Below are positions 1-9,820 of a stretch of DNA of 64,000 nt, in pieces. The stretch comes from Enterococcus alishanensis (lineage in GTDB: Bacteria > Bacillota > Bacilli > Lactobacillales > Enterococcaceae). The DNA is taken from the NCBI RefSeq assembly GCF_019218635.1, contig NZ_JAHUZB010000001.1:124001-188000 (forward strand), read 5' to 3'. The notes under the pieces were generated by a model. The model had not been told where the DNA came from. It did not search any database and was given only the letters and a program-made list of their open reading frames with translations. The first letter of the stretch is position 1. Each line of letters opens with the position of its first letter. Both the position numbers and the translations under genes were made by a program.

Positions 1-423
1 TCCGGTATCGGTGAGTCAATGTATTATGGTCCCGGAGCTGGTGGACGGCCGACTGGCACAAGTATCGTAGCGGACCTTGCAGCAATTGCTCAAGAAATAG
101 AAAACGGTACTACAGGAAGACCATTTAGTCCGTATCAGCAAGAATTAAAATTGACTCCGAAAGATCAAATCATTAATTCTTATTTCTTCTCTTTAGAAAT
201 GCCGGATCATTCAGGTCAATTTTTAAAGTTGGCTGAAATTTTTACTAAACTAGATGCTGGATTCGAACAAGTCTCTCAAGCTAAAGGTGATGGTGAAAAA
301 GCTAGAGTAGTGATTATTACTCATCCTATATCAGAAACAACGTATGCCGAAATTCAAAATCAAATCCAATTAAAAACCAAATTCAAATTTATCTCGTCAA
401 TGAAAGTTATGGAGGAAAAATAA
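1..423 (+). CDS. hom: Homoserine dehydrogenase, C-terminal part (5' truncated by window edge)
   Basis: The frame is open from base 1, so this is the 3' end of a longer gene and the ATG at 19 is internal. The visible 140 residues begin with the ESMYYGPGAGGRPT motif typical of the catalytic domain end of homoserine dehydrogenase and continue into an ACT domain (YFFSLEMPDHSGQFLKLAEI). The enzyme reduces aspartate semialdehyde to homoserine with NAD(P)H, the branch point to threonine and methionine. The ACT domain usually mediates feedback inhibition by threonine. It is followed without a gap by thrC, whose Shine-Dalgarno (GGAGG) lies inside the last codons of this gene, so the two are translationally close. 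Confidence 0.93.
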   Translation, partial: SGIGESMYYGPGAGGRPTGTSIVADLAAIAQEIENGTTGRPFSPYQQELKLTPKDQIINSYFFSLEMPDHSGQFLKLAEIFTKLDAGFEQVSQAKGDGEKARVVIITHPISETTYAEIQNQIQLKTKFKFISSMKVMEEK

Positions 424-1482
424 ATGTATCAAGGCCTATTAGAACAATATAAAGCGTATCTACCAATCACTGAAAACACACCAATGATTTCTCTAGCAGA
501 AGGAAATACACCACTGATTCCTTTACCAAATTTATCCAAAGAATTAGGCATTACCTTATATGGAAAGTATGAAGGATTAAATCCAACTGGCTCATTTAAA
601 GATCGTGGGATGGTGATGGCAGTGGCAAAAGCGGTAGAAGATGGCGCCAAAGCAATTATTTGTGCCTCTACTGGAAATACTTCGGCAGCAGCTGCGGCTT
701 ATGCGACTAGAGCGGGAATTAAAGCCTATGTGGTGATTCCAGATGGAAAAATTGCCATGGGAAAATTAGCCCAAGCAATTATGTATGGCGCTGACATTAT
801 TTCGATTCCAGGTAATTTTGATGAGGCTTTAAAAGCTGTACGTGACATCGCCAAAACTGAAGCAGTGGCACTAGTAAACTCAGTCAATCCTTATCGTTTA
901 GAGGGACAAAAAACTGCTGCCTTTGAAATATGTGAACAATTAGAAAAAGCACCAGATGTTTTAGCGATTCCGGTGGGAAATGCTGGAAATATTTCAGCTT
1001 ACTGGAAAGGCTTTAAGGAATGGCATGAAGTTAAAGGAACAGCTCTACCAAGAATGCATGGATTTGAAGCAGAAGGTGCAGCTGCGATTGTGCGCAATGA
1101 AGTAATTGAACAACCAGAAACAGTCGCGACAGCTATCCGTATCGGAAATCCTGCCAGCTGGAAATTAGCAGAAGCAGCCCGCGACGAATCAAACGGTTTT
1201 ATCGATGCGGTAACTGATGAAGAAATTTTAAATGCTTATCGAAAAATTGCTGCCCAAGATGGTGTATTTGTAGAACCAGGTTCAGCAGCTTCTTTAGCCG
1301 GTGTCATTCAACATGTTAAAAATGGACGTATTAAACCAGGCGAAACAGTTGTATCGATCTTCACTGGTAATGGCTTAAAAGATCCAGATACTGCAATTAA
1401 TGAATCAAATGTGAATATTTCAAAAATGAGTGATCTAGAAGATATGCGTAATCATTTGCGGGAAGGCGTGGCAAAGCTATGA
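424..1482 (+). CDS. thrC: Threonine synthase
   Basis: 352 residues, the usual length of the short bacterial threonine synthase. PLP-dependent fold type II enzyme converting O-phosphohomoserine to threonine. The PLP lysine lies in [10 protein letters not shown] (Lys59), and a glycine-rich phosphate loop is visible in [10 protein letters not shown]. The ATG directly follows the hom stop codon and has a GGAGG about 8 bases upstream. Its last four bases overlap thrB (ATGA), indicating translational coupling in a hom-thrC-thrB operon. Confidence 0.96.
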   Translation: MYQGLLEQYKAYLPITENTPMISLAEGNTPLIPLPNLSKELGITLYGKYEGLNPTGSFKDRGMVMAVAKAVEDGAKAIICASTGNTSAAAAAYATRAGIKAYVVIPDGKIAMGKLAQAIMYGADIISIPGNFDEALKAVRDIAKTEAVALVNSVNPYRLEGQKTAAFEICEQLEKAPDVLAIPVGNAGNISAYWKGFKEWHEVKGTALPRMHGFEAEGAAAIVRNEVIEQPETVATAIRIGNPASWKLAEAARDESNGFIDAVTDEEILNAYRKIAAQDGVFVEPGSAASLAGVIQHVKNGRIKPGETVVSIFTGNGLKDPDTAINESNVNISKMSDLEDMRNHLREGVAKL

Positions 1483-2342
1483 GAATTCGTGTGCCTGCAA
1501 CTAGTGCTAATTTAGGACCAGGCTTCGATTCTTGTGGCTTGGCAGTCTCGCTTTATTTAGAGATTGAAGTCGGTGCAGAAAGTTTGGACTGGGAGATTGA
1601 ACATAATCTTACAGCTGAAATTCCCACTAATAAAAAAAATTTATTGATTCAAACAGCATTAAGATTGGCACCAAATTTAACGCCTCATAAGATAAAAATG
1701 ATTTCTAATATTCCAGTTGCTAGAGGATTAGGTTCCAGTTCTTCGGTGATTGTTGCAGGAATTGAGTTGGCGAATCGATTGGGTAATTTAGGTTTAACAC
1801 AAGAAAGAAAAATAGAGATAGCAACAAAAATCGAAGGCCATCCTGACAATGTTGCGCCAGCAATTTGCGGAGGATTTGTGGTTGCTAGCTATATTGATGA
1901 AAAAGTCAGCTATGTGAAGCATCATTTTCCTGACTGTGATATAATCGCGGTGATTCCTGAAACGCAATTGCTGACTAGCAGCAGCCGCGGCGTTCTACCT
2001 GAAGAAATGCTTTATGGTGAAGCAGTAAAAGCCAGCGCTATCAGTAATGTCATGATTGCTGCAATTTTGAATGGCAATCTATCATTAGCGGGAAAAATGA
2101 TGGAAAAAGATCTATTTCATGAAATTCATCGTAAAAATTTAATTCCAAATTTTGCTGAAGTTCGCAAAACTGCCAAAATAAATGATGGCTATGGTAGTTT
2201 TTTAAGTGGTGCCGGTCCAACTGTATTAATTTTAAGTCCCTATGATAAAACCAAACAAATTGTAAAACAATTAATGAAAATAAAATCAACTAGTAAAATA
2301 GAAGTTTTGGCGATTGAACAAGAAGGCGTACAAGTTTTTTAA
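1479..2342 (+). CDS. thrB: Homoserine kinase
   Basis: 287-residue GHMP-family kinase that phosphorylates homoserine to supply the ThrC substrate. The family start motif [12 protein letters not shown] is at residues 6-17 and the ATP-binding GLGSSSS loop at 83-89; a C-terminal SGAGPT motif is also present. It overlaps thrC by four bases and is the last gene of the threonine operon, ending just before a strong intrinsic terminator. All family signature residues that I can see are intact. Confidence 0.96.
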   Translation: MRIRVPATSANLGPGFDSCGLAVSLYLEIEVGAESLDWEIEHNLTAEIPTNKKNLLIQTALRLAPNLTPHKIKMISNIPVARGLGSSSSVIVAGIELANRLGNLGLTQERKIEIATKIEGHPDNVAPAICGGFVVASYIDEKVSYVKHHFPDCDIIAVIPETQLLTSSSRGVLPEEMLYGEAVKASAISNVMIAAILNGNLSLAGKMMEKDLFHEIHRKNLIPNFAEVRKTAKINDGYGSFLSGAGPTVLILSPYDKTKQIVKQLMKIKSTSKIEVLAIEQEGVQVF

Positions 2343-2356
2343 ATAAGATGTATTTC

Positions 2357-2403
2357 AGCTCTAATAATTAGTAGGGAGACTACTAATTATTAGAGCTTTT
2401 TTT
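2357..2403 (+). terminator. Intrinsic terminator of the threonine operon
   Basis: Perfect 18-bp stem (2357-2374 pairing with 2380-2397), five-base loop GGAGA, then six T. It ends the hom-thrC-thrB transcript. Confidence 0.93.
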
Positions 2404-2747
2404 GATAAAAATATTTATTATTCTTTTTTTAGATATAAAATAAAATTAAATAATTATAAAATAAAAAAGATGGTATAAATATCACTTGAATAAATAAAAA
2501 ATATCCATTTTTAAAAATAAAAGAGCAAATATAATTATAAAATAAGTTATTTTTGGAAAAAAATTGACTTTTTATTGTTAATTAAATAGAATGATTGTAA
2601 GGATATTATAATTATTTTTGAATAAACATTTAATATAACGCTTTTTTCATATACATATTTTTAAATATTTATTTATATAAAGTTATTTTTAACACTTGAT
2701 TTTGTGTAGTTAGTAACAAGTGAAAAAGAAAAGGGGGTGTGTAATCT
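2404..2747. other. AT-rich intergenic region upstream of the WxL locus
   Basis: About 340 bases of very AT-rich DNA without a plausible gene. It holds the promoter listed separately at 2564-2592 and a leader of roughly 150 bases before the TTG start at 2748. I see no riboswitch-like or terminator-like structure in the leader. Confidence 0.7.
2564..2592 (+). promoter_or_regulatory. Sigma-A promoter of the WxL surface locus
   Basis: TTGACT (2564-2569), 17-base spacer, TAGAAT (2587-2592). It is the best match to the vegetative consensus in the intergenic region. Start of transcription is predicted near 2599. Confidence 0.7.
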
Positions 2748-5700
2748 TTGAAGGGGCATTTTGGGAAAAGGAAAGTAAAACACACAAAAAAATTGAAACT
2801 ATTGGTAACGATTTGTTTGATATCTAGTACACTCGCACCAATTTTTCCTGGACTTACTTTTATTGAGGCAAAAGCAGCTGTCGGAGAATCTTCGCTGCAA
2901 ACAATCAGAAGTAACATTGTAGAAAATGAATTACCAAGCATTACAAAATCAAATGAAACAGTCAAAGAAAAAGAACCAGCAAGGGGAGTCACTTCTTTAG
3001 TACCAGAAAATGTGGAACCTGAAAAAAAAGTTGATAGTTCCGCTGATCTGACTCAGGCGGCGGAGAGTAAAATCACGATTGTTGATACAGGGATAATTTT
3101 AAAAAATGATGGGACATATATTCTAACAGATTCGCCAGAAATGTATTATGAAGATCCATCGCAATTTCCTATATCCGGAGAAATCAAAGGAGAGGGAGAA
3201 TATGATGAAAACACAATTATCGAATTTACGAATAGCAACTCATACTTAGAAAATAGAATTTATTCTGAGCCACGAACAGGTGATGGAAATAATAAAGTGC
3301 AACAAATTATCAGAACTGAAGGAACACAAAGTAATTTAACTATTTGTCGAAACTCAACACTAGATGTAACGACAACTTTAGATTATGGCATTTATGTGGA
3401 CCACTTAAATATTGGTGAACCAACGGAACTTGTTAGATTGCCTGTAACTTTAAACGTTAATGCTAATCAGATTGGTATATATACACCTGCAGGAATTACG
3501 AATTATACAGGGAGTGCTACAGCAAGGGCTACTAAAGCAGGAATTAGTGTTGTGGATGATCTGGCGCCTGATCGGGAAGAATATGTAGAAGTTAACACAT
3601 TTGTAGAAAATATGGATTTGGGTGCATTTGGCGAGGCGCAGCCATCTTATGAGGGTCGTTTTGATACAAGTATGACTGCCACAGCAACTGATCCTGATAG
3701 TACAGGTGCATTATTAAAATTTGTGAATTTAAAAGGTGCTACTTTAAATGCCACTGGAGAAAAATACGGTCTTTTTGATGGTGGTATAACAGTTTTAGAT
3801 ACAGCAAATGACGATTACGCATCACCATCTCCTACTTACATTTCCAATATTTCAGGAACAAGTACTGATGGGATTGGCTTTTTTTCGTTTATGGATTTTC
3901 GGAATGATGCGGGAATAGTTACTGGAAAAACAACTAACGGAATAGGACTTGAGGCATATAATATTACTATGACGGATCAAAATGAGACAGGGAATGCTCC
4001 TGAAGTCAACGGCATGACGGGGACTGGTTTTGGTATCTTGACACGAACTTATGATTCTTATAGTGATAGTCTATCTATCGGAAGCATTAATGTGACAAGT
4101 GGAAAAATTAACGGTCATACACAGGATGGTACAGGGATTATGTCTAGTATTAGCGGACAGTTATTTAATCTTGCTGATATTGAAGTTTCTGGAACGGCCA
4201 CAATAGGGCAAGGAATCATTGGTAGTCAACTCACTTTATCTAATCAAGTACAATCAGGTGCACCGAAACTTGATTTTACTGCTACTTCAAATGGTAGTTC
4301 TACAGCGACAATGTCAATGGTAAAAAAAATTTTAGCAACTCAAAGTCAAGAGTCTGGCATAAGTCTTGATAAATTTCCAAGTTCAGTAGGGGTAGTTGCT
4401 CTTGAAGGATTGGAGGTCGATTCTCAAGGGGGAATGGGCTTTGATACTAATTTTACTGCAACTGCGCCAATTAATGAAGATAATTCTTATGGTGTGTACA
4501 GTCCAGAAGGATCTGAATCGGGAGTAAACATCCAAGGAATAAAATATACCAATATTGTAATTGCTGGTGATATCGGTATGCAGACCGGAGCTTTATCTAT
4601 GGGACGCTCAGATGAAACAAGTGATGCAAGTCCAGTTTTCTCGGTTGATGTAGATGGTCGTACGGCGGGTATCAATGCTCCCCGATTTATAATTTCTTTT
4701 AATGGATATAATAGCACTAGCGAAGACATGCAGATAAATATCGAAGCATCTGAAGGAAACGGCATTAACGTACCATATGGATTACAGTGGGATATAATGA
4801 CATACGATCAAAAATGGCGTTTACCTGTTAATATCACAGCAACTGATACGGGGATTTCTGCACCAGATCCTGCTGCTTCTGGAAGTGCCTCCTATTATCA
4901 GTCAGGGATTAATATTTTTAATGTTGGTTTAGTGATTGACAATGCTCGTTTGGGTTTTTCTGCGATCAAACAGGAAAATTATAGTTTGCGTGATTCTACA
5001 ATTAAGATTAATAGTTCTGAGGATGGGCTAGTATTTGATGAAGAAGGCGGAAGTGGTTATGGATATGGATCTATAGAAAATACAACAGTGGACATTGATA
5101 GTGGTACTTATGGGTTGAAATTAAATCAACTATATAATATTAATTTTTCTAGTTATGTAGACGGAGGAACGACAGCAACGGATAGCCCAATTAAAGTTAC
5201 TGCAGACCAATATCCGATTTGGGTTAGTGGTAGCGAGATGGTAAATATCAGTAACGACTCAGGTAACCATGAAGAAACGGGAGATCCTCTAGGAAATACA
5301 TTTTCTTTTATTGCGACCTCGCGTAATTTAGTACCAGATAAAGCTGATTATCCAGCGCTTTATGTTGAAAACTATAATGTTGAGATGAACAATAACGAAG
5401 GGGTTCAATTCATTGAAAACTACCAAACAGCCGTCTCACAGCCTTTCAACACTACTCCGAGTTCTCCATATAAAACTACGAATCCTTTCAATGTTGAAAA
5501 ATATGGAAACTATCAATGGTCTGCAACGAGAACTGATACAGGTGGAGATGTAGTAATTGATGAAAGTCAAATTGCTAATAATCAACTTTCAACTAACGAT
5601 ATTTCATATACGGAAGCTAAATTAACTGCAAGTCGTGAAAAATATCTTACTGACGAAAGAATCTTTAATGCGGATGTTTCTGGAGATGATAAAAAAATCC

Positions 5701-6500
5701 TCCATCAAATCAACATGATTGTTCGCCGTGAAGAACAATATAAAGTAACTTATGACGGTAACGGTGCAGATGGTGGAGATGTTCCAACTGATAGTAATCT
5801 TTATTCTGAAAATGATTCAGTAAATGTCGCATCACAAGGGAACTTAACGCTAACGGATCACACCTTTGTTGGCTGGCTGAATAGTGCCGATGGTCAGGTT
5901 TATCAAAATCCGCAAATTGCTAGCTCACCGACGACTTATAAAATGGGAAAATCAGATGTGACGTTCACTGCACAGTGGCGTTCGAATAGTGTTGTCGAAG
6001 AGTTATCTTTAATCGATGGAAAGATACCGAGTCATTTAAACTTTGGCACTCATGAGATTCAATACGACACGGATAAAACTTTTTATGCGACAGATGATGG
6101 AACAAATACTGAAAATGGTTCAGCCAACAATTTGACAACCGGTGAAATAGGTATGCTAGATACTCGATTGGGAACGGAAGGTTGGAGTTTAACAGTTAAG
6201 CAATTGGCTCAGTTTAAGACAAGTACTAATCAAGAATTATCTTCAGCTGAATTAGGTTTTAAAGTAGGACCATTAGATACAAGTCAAAGTACAGGAGGTA
6301 TTCCGAGCGGTGTCGATGATGAAGAGATCACTCTAATTCCCGGCAATGCAACAGAATTATTGCGAGCTTCCAATGGACAGGGAAAAGGAACAGTGACACT
6401 GCCAATCGAACGCTTCACGTTAAAAATTCCAAAAACGGGTGCAAAGCATGTAGGACAAAGCACCACAGAAGTAGAGTGGTTATTGTCAAATGTGCCATAG
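2748..6500 (+). CDS. Large secreted WxL-domain protein with beta-helix-like body
   Basis: 1250 residues. The start is TTG at 2748, preceded by GGGGGTG. The N-terminus is a basic, long signal peptide (KKLKLLVTICLISSTLAPIF, cleavage probably near AKA-AV around residue 44). A long Thr/Ser/Gly/Asn-rich region follows (about 60-960) whose repeated I-T-T-turn pattern resembles right-handed beta-helix (pectin-lyase-like) proteins. An InlB/Listeria-Bacteroides-type repeat lies at about 998-1076 (YKVTYDGNGADGG to TFTAQW). The C-terminal WxL domain (about 1085-1250) carries the motifs GWSLTV and VEWLLSNVP, which attach proteins non-covalently to peptidoglycan. It corresponds to the large CscC-like member of Csc clusters. 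The ligand is unknown; I infer adhesion to a host or plant polymer. Confidence 0.85.
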   Translation: MKGHFGKRKVKHTKKLKLLVTICLISSTLAPIFPGLTFIEAKAAVGESSLQTIRSNIVENELPSITKSNETVKEKEPARGVTSLVPENVEPEKKVDSSADLTQAAESKITIVDTGIILKNDGTYILTDSPEMYYEDPSQFPISGEIKGEGEYDENTIIEFTNSNSYLENRIYSEPRTGDGNNKVQQIIRTEGTQSNLTICRNSTLDVTTTLDYGIYVDHLNIGEPTELVRLPVTLNVNANQIGIYTPAGITNYTGSATARATKAGISVVDDLAPDREEYVEVNTFVENMDLGAFGEAQPSYEGRFDTSMTATATDPDSTGALLKFVNLKGATLNATGEKYGLFDGGITVLDTANDDYASPSPTYISNISGTSTDGIGFFSFMDFRNDAGIVTGKTTNGIGLEAYNITMTDQNETGNAPEVNGMTGTGFGILTRTYDSYSDSLSIGSINVTSGKINGHTQDGTGIMSSISGQLFNLADIEVSGTATIGQGIIGSQLTLSNQVQSGAPKLDFTATSNGSSTATMSMVKKILATQSQESGISLDKFPSSVGVVALEGLEVDSQGGMGFDTNFTATAPINEDNSYGVYSPEGSESGVNIQGIKYTNIVIAGDIGMQTGALSMGRSDETSDASPVFSVDVDGRTAGINAPRFIISFNGYNSTSEDMQINIEASEGNGINVPYGLQWDIMTYDQKWRLPVNITATDTGISAPDPAASGSASYYQSGINIFNVGLVIDNARLGFSAIKQENYSLRDSTIKINSSEDGLVFDEEGGSGYGYGSIENTTVDIDSGTYGLKLNQLYNINFSSYVDGGTTATDSPIKVTADQYPIWVSGSEMVNISNDSGNHEETGDPLGNTFSFIATSRNLVPDKADYPALYVENYNVEMNNNEGVQFIENYQTAVSQPFNTTPSSPYKTTNPFNVEKYGNYQWSATRTDTGGDVVIDESQIANNQLSTNDISYTEAKLTASREKYLTDERIFNADVSGDDKKILHQINMIVRREEQYKVTYDGNGADGGDVPTDSNLYSENDSVNVASQGNLTLTDHTFVGWLNSADGQVYQNPQIASSPTTYKMGKSDVTFTAQWRSNSVVEELSLIDGKIPSHLNFGTHEIQYDTDKTFYATDDGTNTENGSANNLTTGEIGMLDTRLGTEGWSLTVKQLAQFKTSTNQELSSAELGFKVGPLDTSQSTGGIPSGVDDEEITLIPGNATELLRASNGQGKGTVTLPIERFTLKIPKTGAKHVGQSTTEVEWLLSNVP

Positions 6501-6521
6501 ACAGAGGAGAGGGGAAAAACA

Positions 6522-6881
6522 ATGAAAAAGTGTTTAATTAAATTTTTTTCCAGTCTGTTCTTAAGTATCTTGATACTTTTGAGCATGGCCTCTGCTGGGT
6601 TTGGGGCACAAACGGTAGATAATGAGGGAAATGGTTCAAATGCACAAGTTGGTTTTTATGAAAAATCTGATCCCCCGCCTACTGAAAGCTCCACGTCCGA
6701 ACAAAACAGATCAACTGTACCATCAACCGGTGGGACTAAACCTAATGGTCGTCTACCTCAAACCGGTATGTTGATTAAATGGTCATTGGTGGGTTTGGGA
6801 ATTGGTGTAGTGATATTTTGTATGATGATTTACCTAACAAAGCTAGTAAAACATTTAATGTTTTATTATAAAAAAAATTAA
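6522..6881 (+). CDS. Small LPxTG sortase-anchored protein of the WxL cluster
   Basis: 119 residues: signal peptide (about 1-29, GFGA-Q), a short hydrophilic Ser/Thr/Pro-rich stretch, LPQTG at 78-82, a hydrophobic segment (about 86-106) and a lysine-rich tail. This is the architecture of the CscD-like small LPxTG proteins found with WxL genes, and it should be covalently linked to the wall by sortase. It has a good Shine-Dalgarno (GAGGAGAGGGG) and lies 21 bases after the large WxL gene and 12 bases before the next one, so it is within one operon. No sortase gene is in the window. Confidence 0.85.
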   Translation: MKKCLIKFFSSLFLSILILLSMASAGFGAQTVDNEGNGSNAQVGFYEKSDPPPTESSTSEQNRSTVPSTGGTKPNGRLPQTGMLIKWSLVGLGIGVVIFCMMIYLTKLVKHLMFYYKKN

Positions 6882-6893
6882 GGAGAGAAGATT

Positions 6894-7541
6894 ATGAAGA
6901 AAAAAGCATTAGGATACGTATTGAGTATTATTGGTTTATCAGCAGTATGTGTTACAGCGGGGTTACAGAGTGTAGAAGCGGTTCAAACAAAAACTACTAA
7001 AGGAGAAGTTACTTACACTGACGGGACCTTAGATTTGGATGATAGTGATGCTGCTTTGCCAGATAATTTATTGTTTGGTTCTCATGAAATTCAATATGAT
7101 GCAGACAAAGTTTACTATGCCACTGATGATGGCACAGATAATGAGAATGGTTCAGCTTCTAATATCACGACTGGTAAAGTTATTGTAACGGATAATCGTA
7201 GTAGTGCAACAAATGGTTGGGTTGTAAAAGTTCAACAAGCTGAACAATTTAAATTAGGAACAGATGAGCTAAATGGTGCAGTATTATCAACTTACGGTAA
7301 TCCTAGAGCATTAACTAATATCACTGGTTCCAATGATTTTGATCCAATTGAAAATAAACTAGAATTAGTACCAGGATCAGATAGAACAGTTTTAAATGCA
7401 GTGACTTCTGATAGTGCAAAAGGAACAACTGAACTAGATCTAACTCAGTTTACTTTGGAAGTTCCTAAAGAAGCATCTAAAGCTGTCGGAAAGTATGAAT
7501 CTACTATCAATTGGACAGTTACAGCAGCTCCAGCTCCATAA
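6894..7541 (+). CDS. Small WxL-domain surface protein
   Basis: 215 residues with a signal peptide (1-29, SVEA-V) followed almost entirely by one WxL domain. The two signature segments are GWVVKV and the terminal STINWTVTAAP. The stretch FGSHEIQYDADKVYYATDDGT is nearly the same as the one in the WxL domain of the 1250-residue protein upstream (FGTHEIQYDTDKTFYATDDGT), so the two probably bind the same wall ligand or each other. It corresponds to CscB-like proteins. The gene is followed by an intrinsic terminator, which separates it from the DUF916 gene. Confidence 0.9.
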   Translation: MKKKALGYVLSIIGLSAVCVTAGLQSVEAVQTKTTKGEVTYTDGTLDLDDSDAALPDNLLFGSHEIQYDADKVYYATDDGTDNENGSASNITTGKVIVTDNRSSATNGWVVKVQQAEQFKLGTDELNGAVLSTYGNPRALTNITGSNDFDPIENKLELVPGSDRTVLNAVTSDSAKGTTELDLTQFTLEVPKEASKAVGKYESTINWTVTAAPAP

Positions 7542-7557
7542 GATTATTTAAAAGAAT

Positions 7558-7597
7558 AGCTCAAACATTTTCTTAAAGTTAATGTTTGAGCTTTTTT
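7558..7597 (+). terminator. Intrinsic terminator inside the WxL locus
   Basis: 12-bp stem (7558-7569 with 7581-7592) and six T. It ends or attenuates the WxL transcript before the DUF916 gene, which starts only 34 bases later, so read-through is likely to feed that gene. Confidence 0.88.
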
Positions 7598-7630
7598 ATA
7601 GCAAAGTTAAATGAGAAGTGAGGGAAGAAG

Positions 7631-8848
7631 ATGAAATTCAAAAAGTTAGTTACTGTACTATGTAGTCTTTTTTTTATAACTAGTGCCTTTTTTTTCGTGG
7701 AGCAAGTGGAAGCAGCAGGTGGACTACGATTTAGTGTGAAACCTAATATTCCAGATAATCAACATAATAAAGAGGTTACTTATTATGATTTAATGATGTC
7801 GCCAGGTCAATCACAGGAAATCACCGTTACTTTAAGAAATACTTCAGACAGTGATGTTACAGTAGTTCCTAAAATTAATTCTGCAATGACCAATTCTGGT
7901 GGGGTAGTTGAATACTCTAATTTTGAAAATAAAGAACGAATTTACGACGATAGCTTGAAATATAATATAGAAGACATAGTGAAATTAAATGAAGAGACTG
8001 TCACTTTAGCGCCAGAAGAAGAGCGAGAATTAGCGATGACGATTACGATGCCCGCGGAAGAATATGATGGTGTAATCGCCGGTGGTATTTATTTAAGTCA
8101 ACAAGATGATTCTACTAATGAAGAAGCTTCCGGAACAAATATTAAAAATTTATTTGGCTATGAAATTGCCATCTTATTACGAAATAATGAAACAATAGTT
8201 ACGCCAGAAGTTGTTTTTGACGGCGCTGTAGCCAACCAACAAAATGTAAGAAATGCGATTTCTTTAAAAGTTCGGAATACTTCAGCTACATACATTAATA
8301 AAGCTCATTACAAAGCTGAACTTAAGCGAGAAGGATCGGATGAAGTGATCGTTGAAACGGATCAGGAGAATATGCAGTTTGCGCCAAATACTATTTTTGA
8401 TTTGTTCTTGCCGATGGATGGCCGACGTTTTGAAGCAGGAGATTATGTTTTAACTGGTTCGGTTACATCAGGAGAGAATGAATGGCCTATCGAAGAAAGC
8501 TTTACTATCACTCGCGAGGAAGCGGATAAGTTTAATGAGGCCGATCCAGATGTGGAACCAGAAGATTACACGATGGTGATTATTTTAGGGGTCTTAGTAG
8601 CAATTTTTGCTTTAGCAGCAATTTTCTTAATCCGTAAGAATAAACAACAAAAAGCCAAATTAAAAGCTTTAGAAGAAAGTCAGAATACTCCTGATAGTCT
8701 GAAACAAATCACAGAAGAACAATCAGTAGCTAGTGAATCAACTAGCGAAACAAGTAATGAAAACAATGAAGTAGAAAATAAAGTAGCTGATACATCGTCA
8801 GTTGAAAAAACCGAAGAAACTAAGACTGAGGATGAACCAAAAGATTAA
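7631..8848 (+). CDS. DUF916/DUF3324 membrane-anchored cell-surface protein (WxL partner)
   Basis: 405 residues. Signal peptide ends near VEA-A (residue 29). Residues about 30-155 match the DUF916 (WxL-interacting, peptidoglycan-binding) pattern with MMSPGQSQEITVTLRN and ITMPAEEYDGVIAGGIYLSQ. A DUF3324-type beta domain follows (about 165-300). One transmembrane helix (about 314-335) precedes a charged cytosolic tail rich in Glu, Ser and Thr. Such proteins (CscA-like) are encoded with WxL proteins and are known to bind them and sometimes host matrix. It follows the WxL genes on the same strand behind its own Shine-Dalgarno (GTGAGGGAAG). Confidence 0.9.
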   Translation: MKFKKLVTVLCSLFFITSAFFFVEQVEAAGGLRFSVKPNIPDNQHNKEVTYYDLMMSPGQSQEITVTLRNTSDSDVTVVPKINSAMTNSGGVVEYSNFENKERIYDDSLKYNIEDIVKLNEETVTLAPEEERELAMTITMPAEEYDGVIAGGIYLSQQDDSTNEEASGTNIKNLFGYEIAILLRNNETIVTPEVVFDGAVANQQNVRNAISLKVRNTSATYINKAHYKAELKREGSDEVIVETDQENMQFAPNTIFDLFLPMDGRRFEAGDYVLTGSVTSGENEWPIEESFTITREEADKFNEADPDVEPEDYTMVIILGVLVAIFALAAIFLIRKNKQQKAKLKALEESQNTPDSLKQITEEQSVASESTSETSNENNEVENKVADTSSVEKTEETKTEDEPKD

Positions 8849-8853
8849 ACAAA

Positions 8854-8900
8854 AAAGCTAGTGAATCGAGAAAAATATCTCAGATTCACTGGCTTTATTT
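8854..8900. terminator. Bidirectional terminator between convergent genes
   Basis: 14-bp stem (8854-8867 with 8883-8896, one wobble pair), T-rich on the plus side and an A-run upstream that gives a T-run on the minus strand. It serves the DUF916 gene and the convergent PPDK-regulator gene. Confidence 0.85.
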
Positions 8901-8903
8901 TTA

Positions 8904-9758
8904 TCAGGCTTTTTCTTCTTCGGTAAAGAAATAACTGTGATCCTCTAAATCTAGGGCACTCATGATCATTGCTGCGGTTTCTTCGATTGAAAGAGTCGCG
9001 ACATTGATGATGACACAACCTAGCTTTTGATATAGGTCATTAGCGAAGTCTAGTTCGGCTTGGATCTTAGAAGCGTCTGAGTAGGCTGTCTCGGGGTTTA
9101 AACCGTAGGCCCGCATCCGTTCTTTGCGGATACCGATTAAAACTTCTGGATCATTTGTTAAACCGACAATTTTTTTCGGATCAATTTCCCAAAGTTGTTT
9201 AGGAATATGCGCTTGTGGAATCAACGGCAAATTGGCGACTTTTAAGTTTTTATTTGCTAAATACAAACTTAAAGGCGTCTTTGATGTACGAGAAACACCA
9301 AGTAAAACGACATCGGCCTCTAAAAAGCCTTTAGGATCTTTTCCATCATCATATTTTACAGCAAATTCCATTGCCTTGATCCGTTTGAAATAATTTTCAT
9401 TCAAATGATGTAAGGCACCACGTTCACCAGTGGGATCAACATGTGCTCGGCGAGAAATCTCATCTACCGCAGGATGAAGGACATCTAGCTGGAAAATACC
9501 TTCACGTTCACAAAAATCACGGGCAAGCTGTGAAAGATGTGGGTCAATAATGGTATGAAAAACCATACCATCCTCGCTTTTTGCATCATTTAAAGCTTTA
9601 TTTAACATTTCTTCGGTATTAATAAAAGTACGGCGGAATAAACAAAATTCAGTCGTTGGAAATTGCGCCATAGACGCTTGTGCCAATTTTGAAGCAGTTT
9701 CGCCGGCTGAATCTGACAGAATAAAAATTGAAACTAAATCGGGGTTTTGATTCTCCAT
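8904..9758 (-). CDS. Pyruvate,phosphate dikinase regulatory protein (bifunctional kinase/pyrophosphorylase), paralogue 1
   Basis: 284 residues of the DUF299/PSRP family. These proteins phosphorylate and dephosphorylate pyruvate,phosphate dikinase or PEP synthetase to switch gluconeogenic flux. The N-terminal ILSDSAGETA and the P-loop-like GVSRTSKT at 154-161 are intact, and AVKYDDGKDPKGF is highly conserved in the family. No ppdK or ppsA is in the window, so the target is unseen. The gene is divergent from the Fur/Zur regulator, with an inverted repeat in the shared upstream region. A second paralogue lies at 32034-32849. Confidence 0.92.
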   Translation of the reverse strand: MENQNPDLVSIFILSDSAGETASKLAQASMAQFPTTEFCLFRRTFINTEEMLNKALNDAKSEDGMVFHTIIDPHLSQLARDFCEREGIFQLDVLHPAVDEISRRAHVDPTGERGALHHLNENYFKRIKAMEFAVKYDDGKDPKGFLEADVVLLGVSRTSKTPLSLYLANKNLKVANLPLIPQAHIPKQLWEIDPKKIVGLTNDPEVLIGIRKERMRAYGLNPETAYSDASKIQAELDFANDLYQKLGCVIINVATLSIEETAAMIMSALDLEDHSYFFTEEEKA

Positions 9759-9805
9759 GTTTGATAACTCCTTGCATTGATAGTAATTTTATTATACCAT
9801 ATTTT

Positions 9806-9820
9806 TAATCAGAATGATTA
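9806..9820. promoter_or_regulatory. Fur/Zur-box-like inverted repeat in a divergent promoter region
   Basis: TAATCA-GAA-TGATTA is a perfect 6-bp inverted repeat between the minus-strand PPDK-regulator gene and the plus-strand Fur-family gene. A minus-strand TATAAT lies at 9796-9791. The sequence resembles Fur-family operators (TAATnATTA-like arms), so autoregulation is likely; this is inference. Confidence 0.5.
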
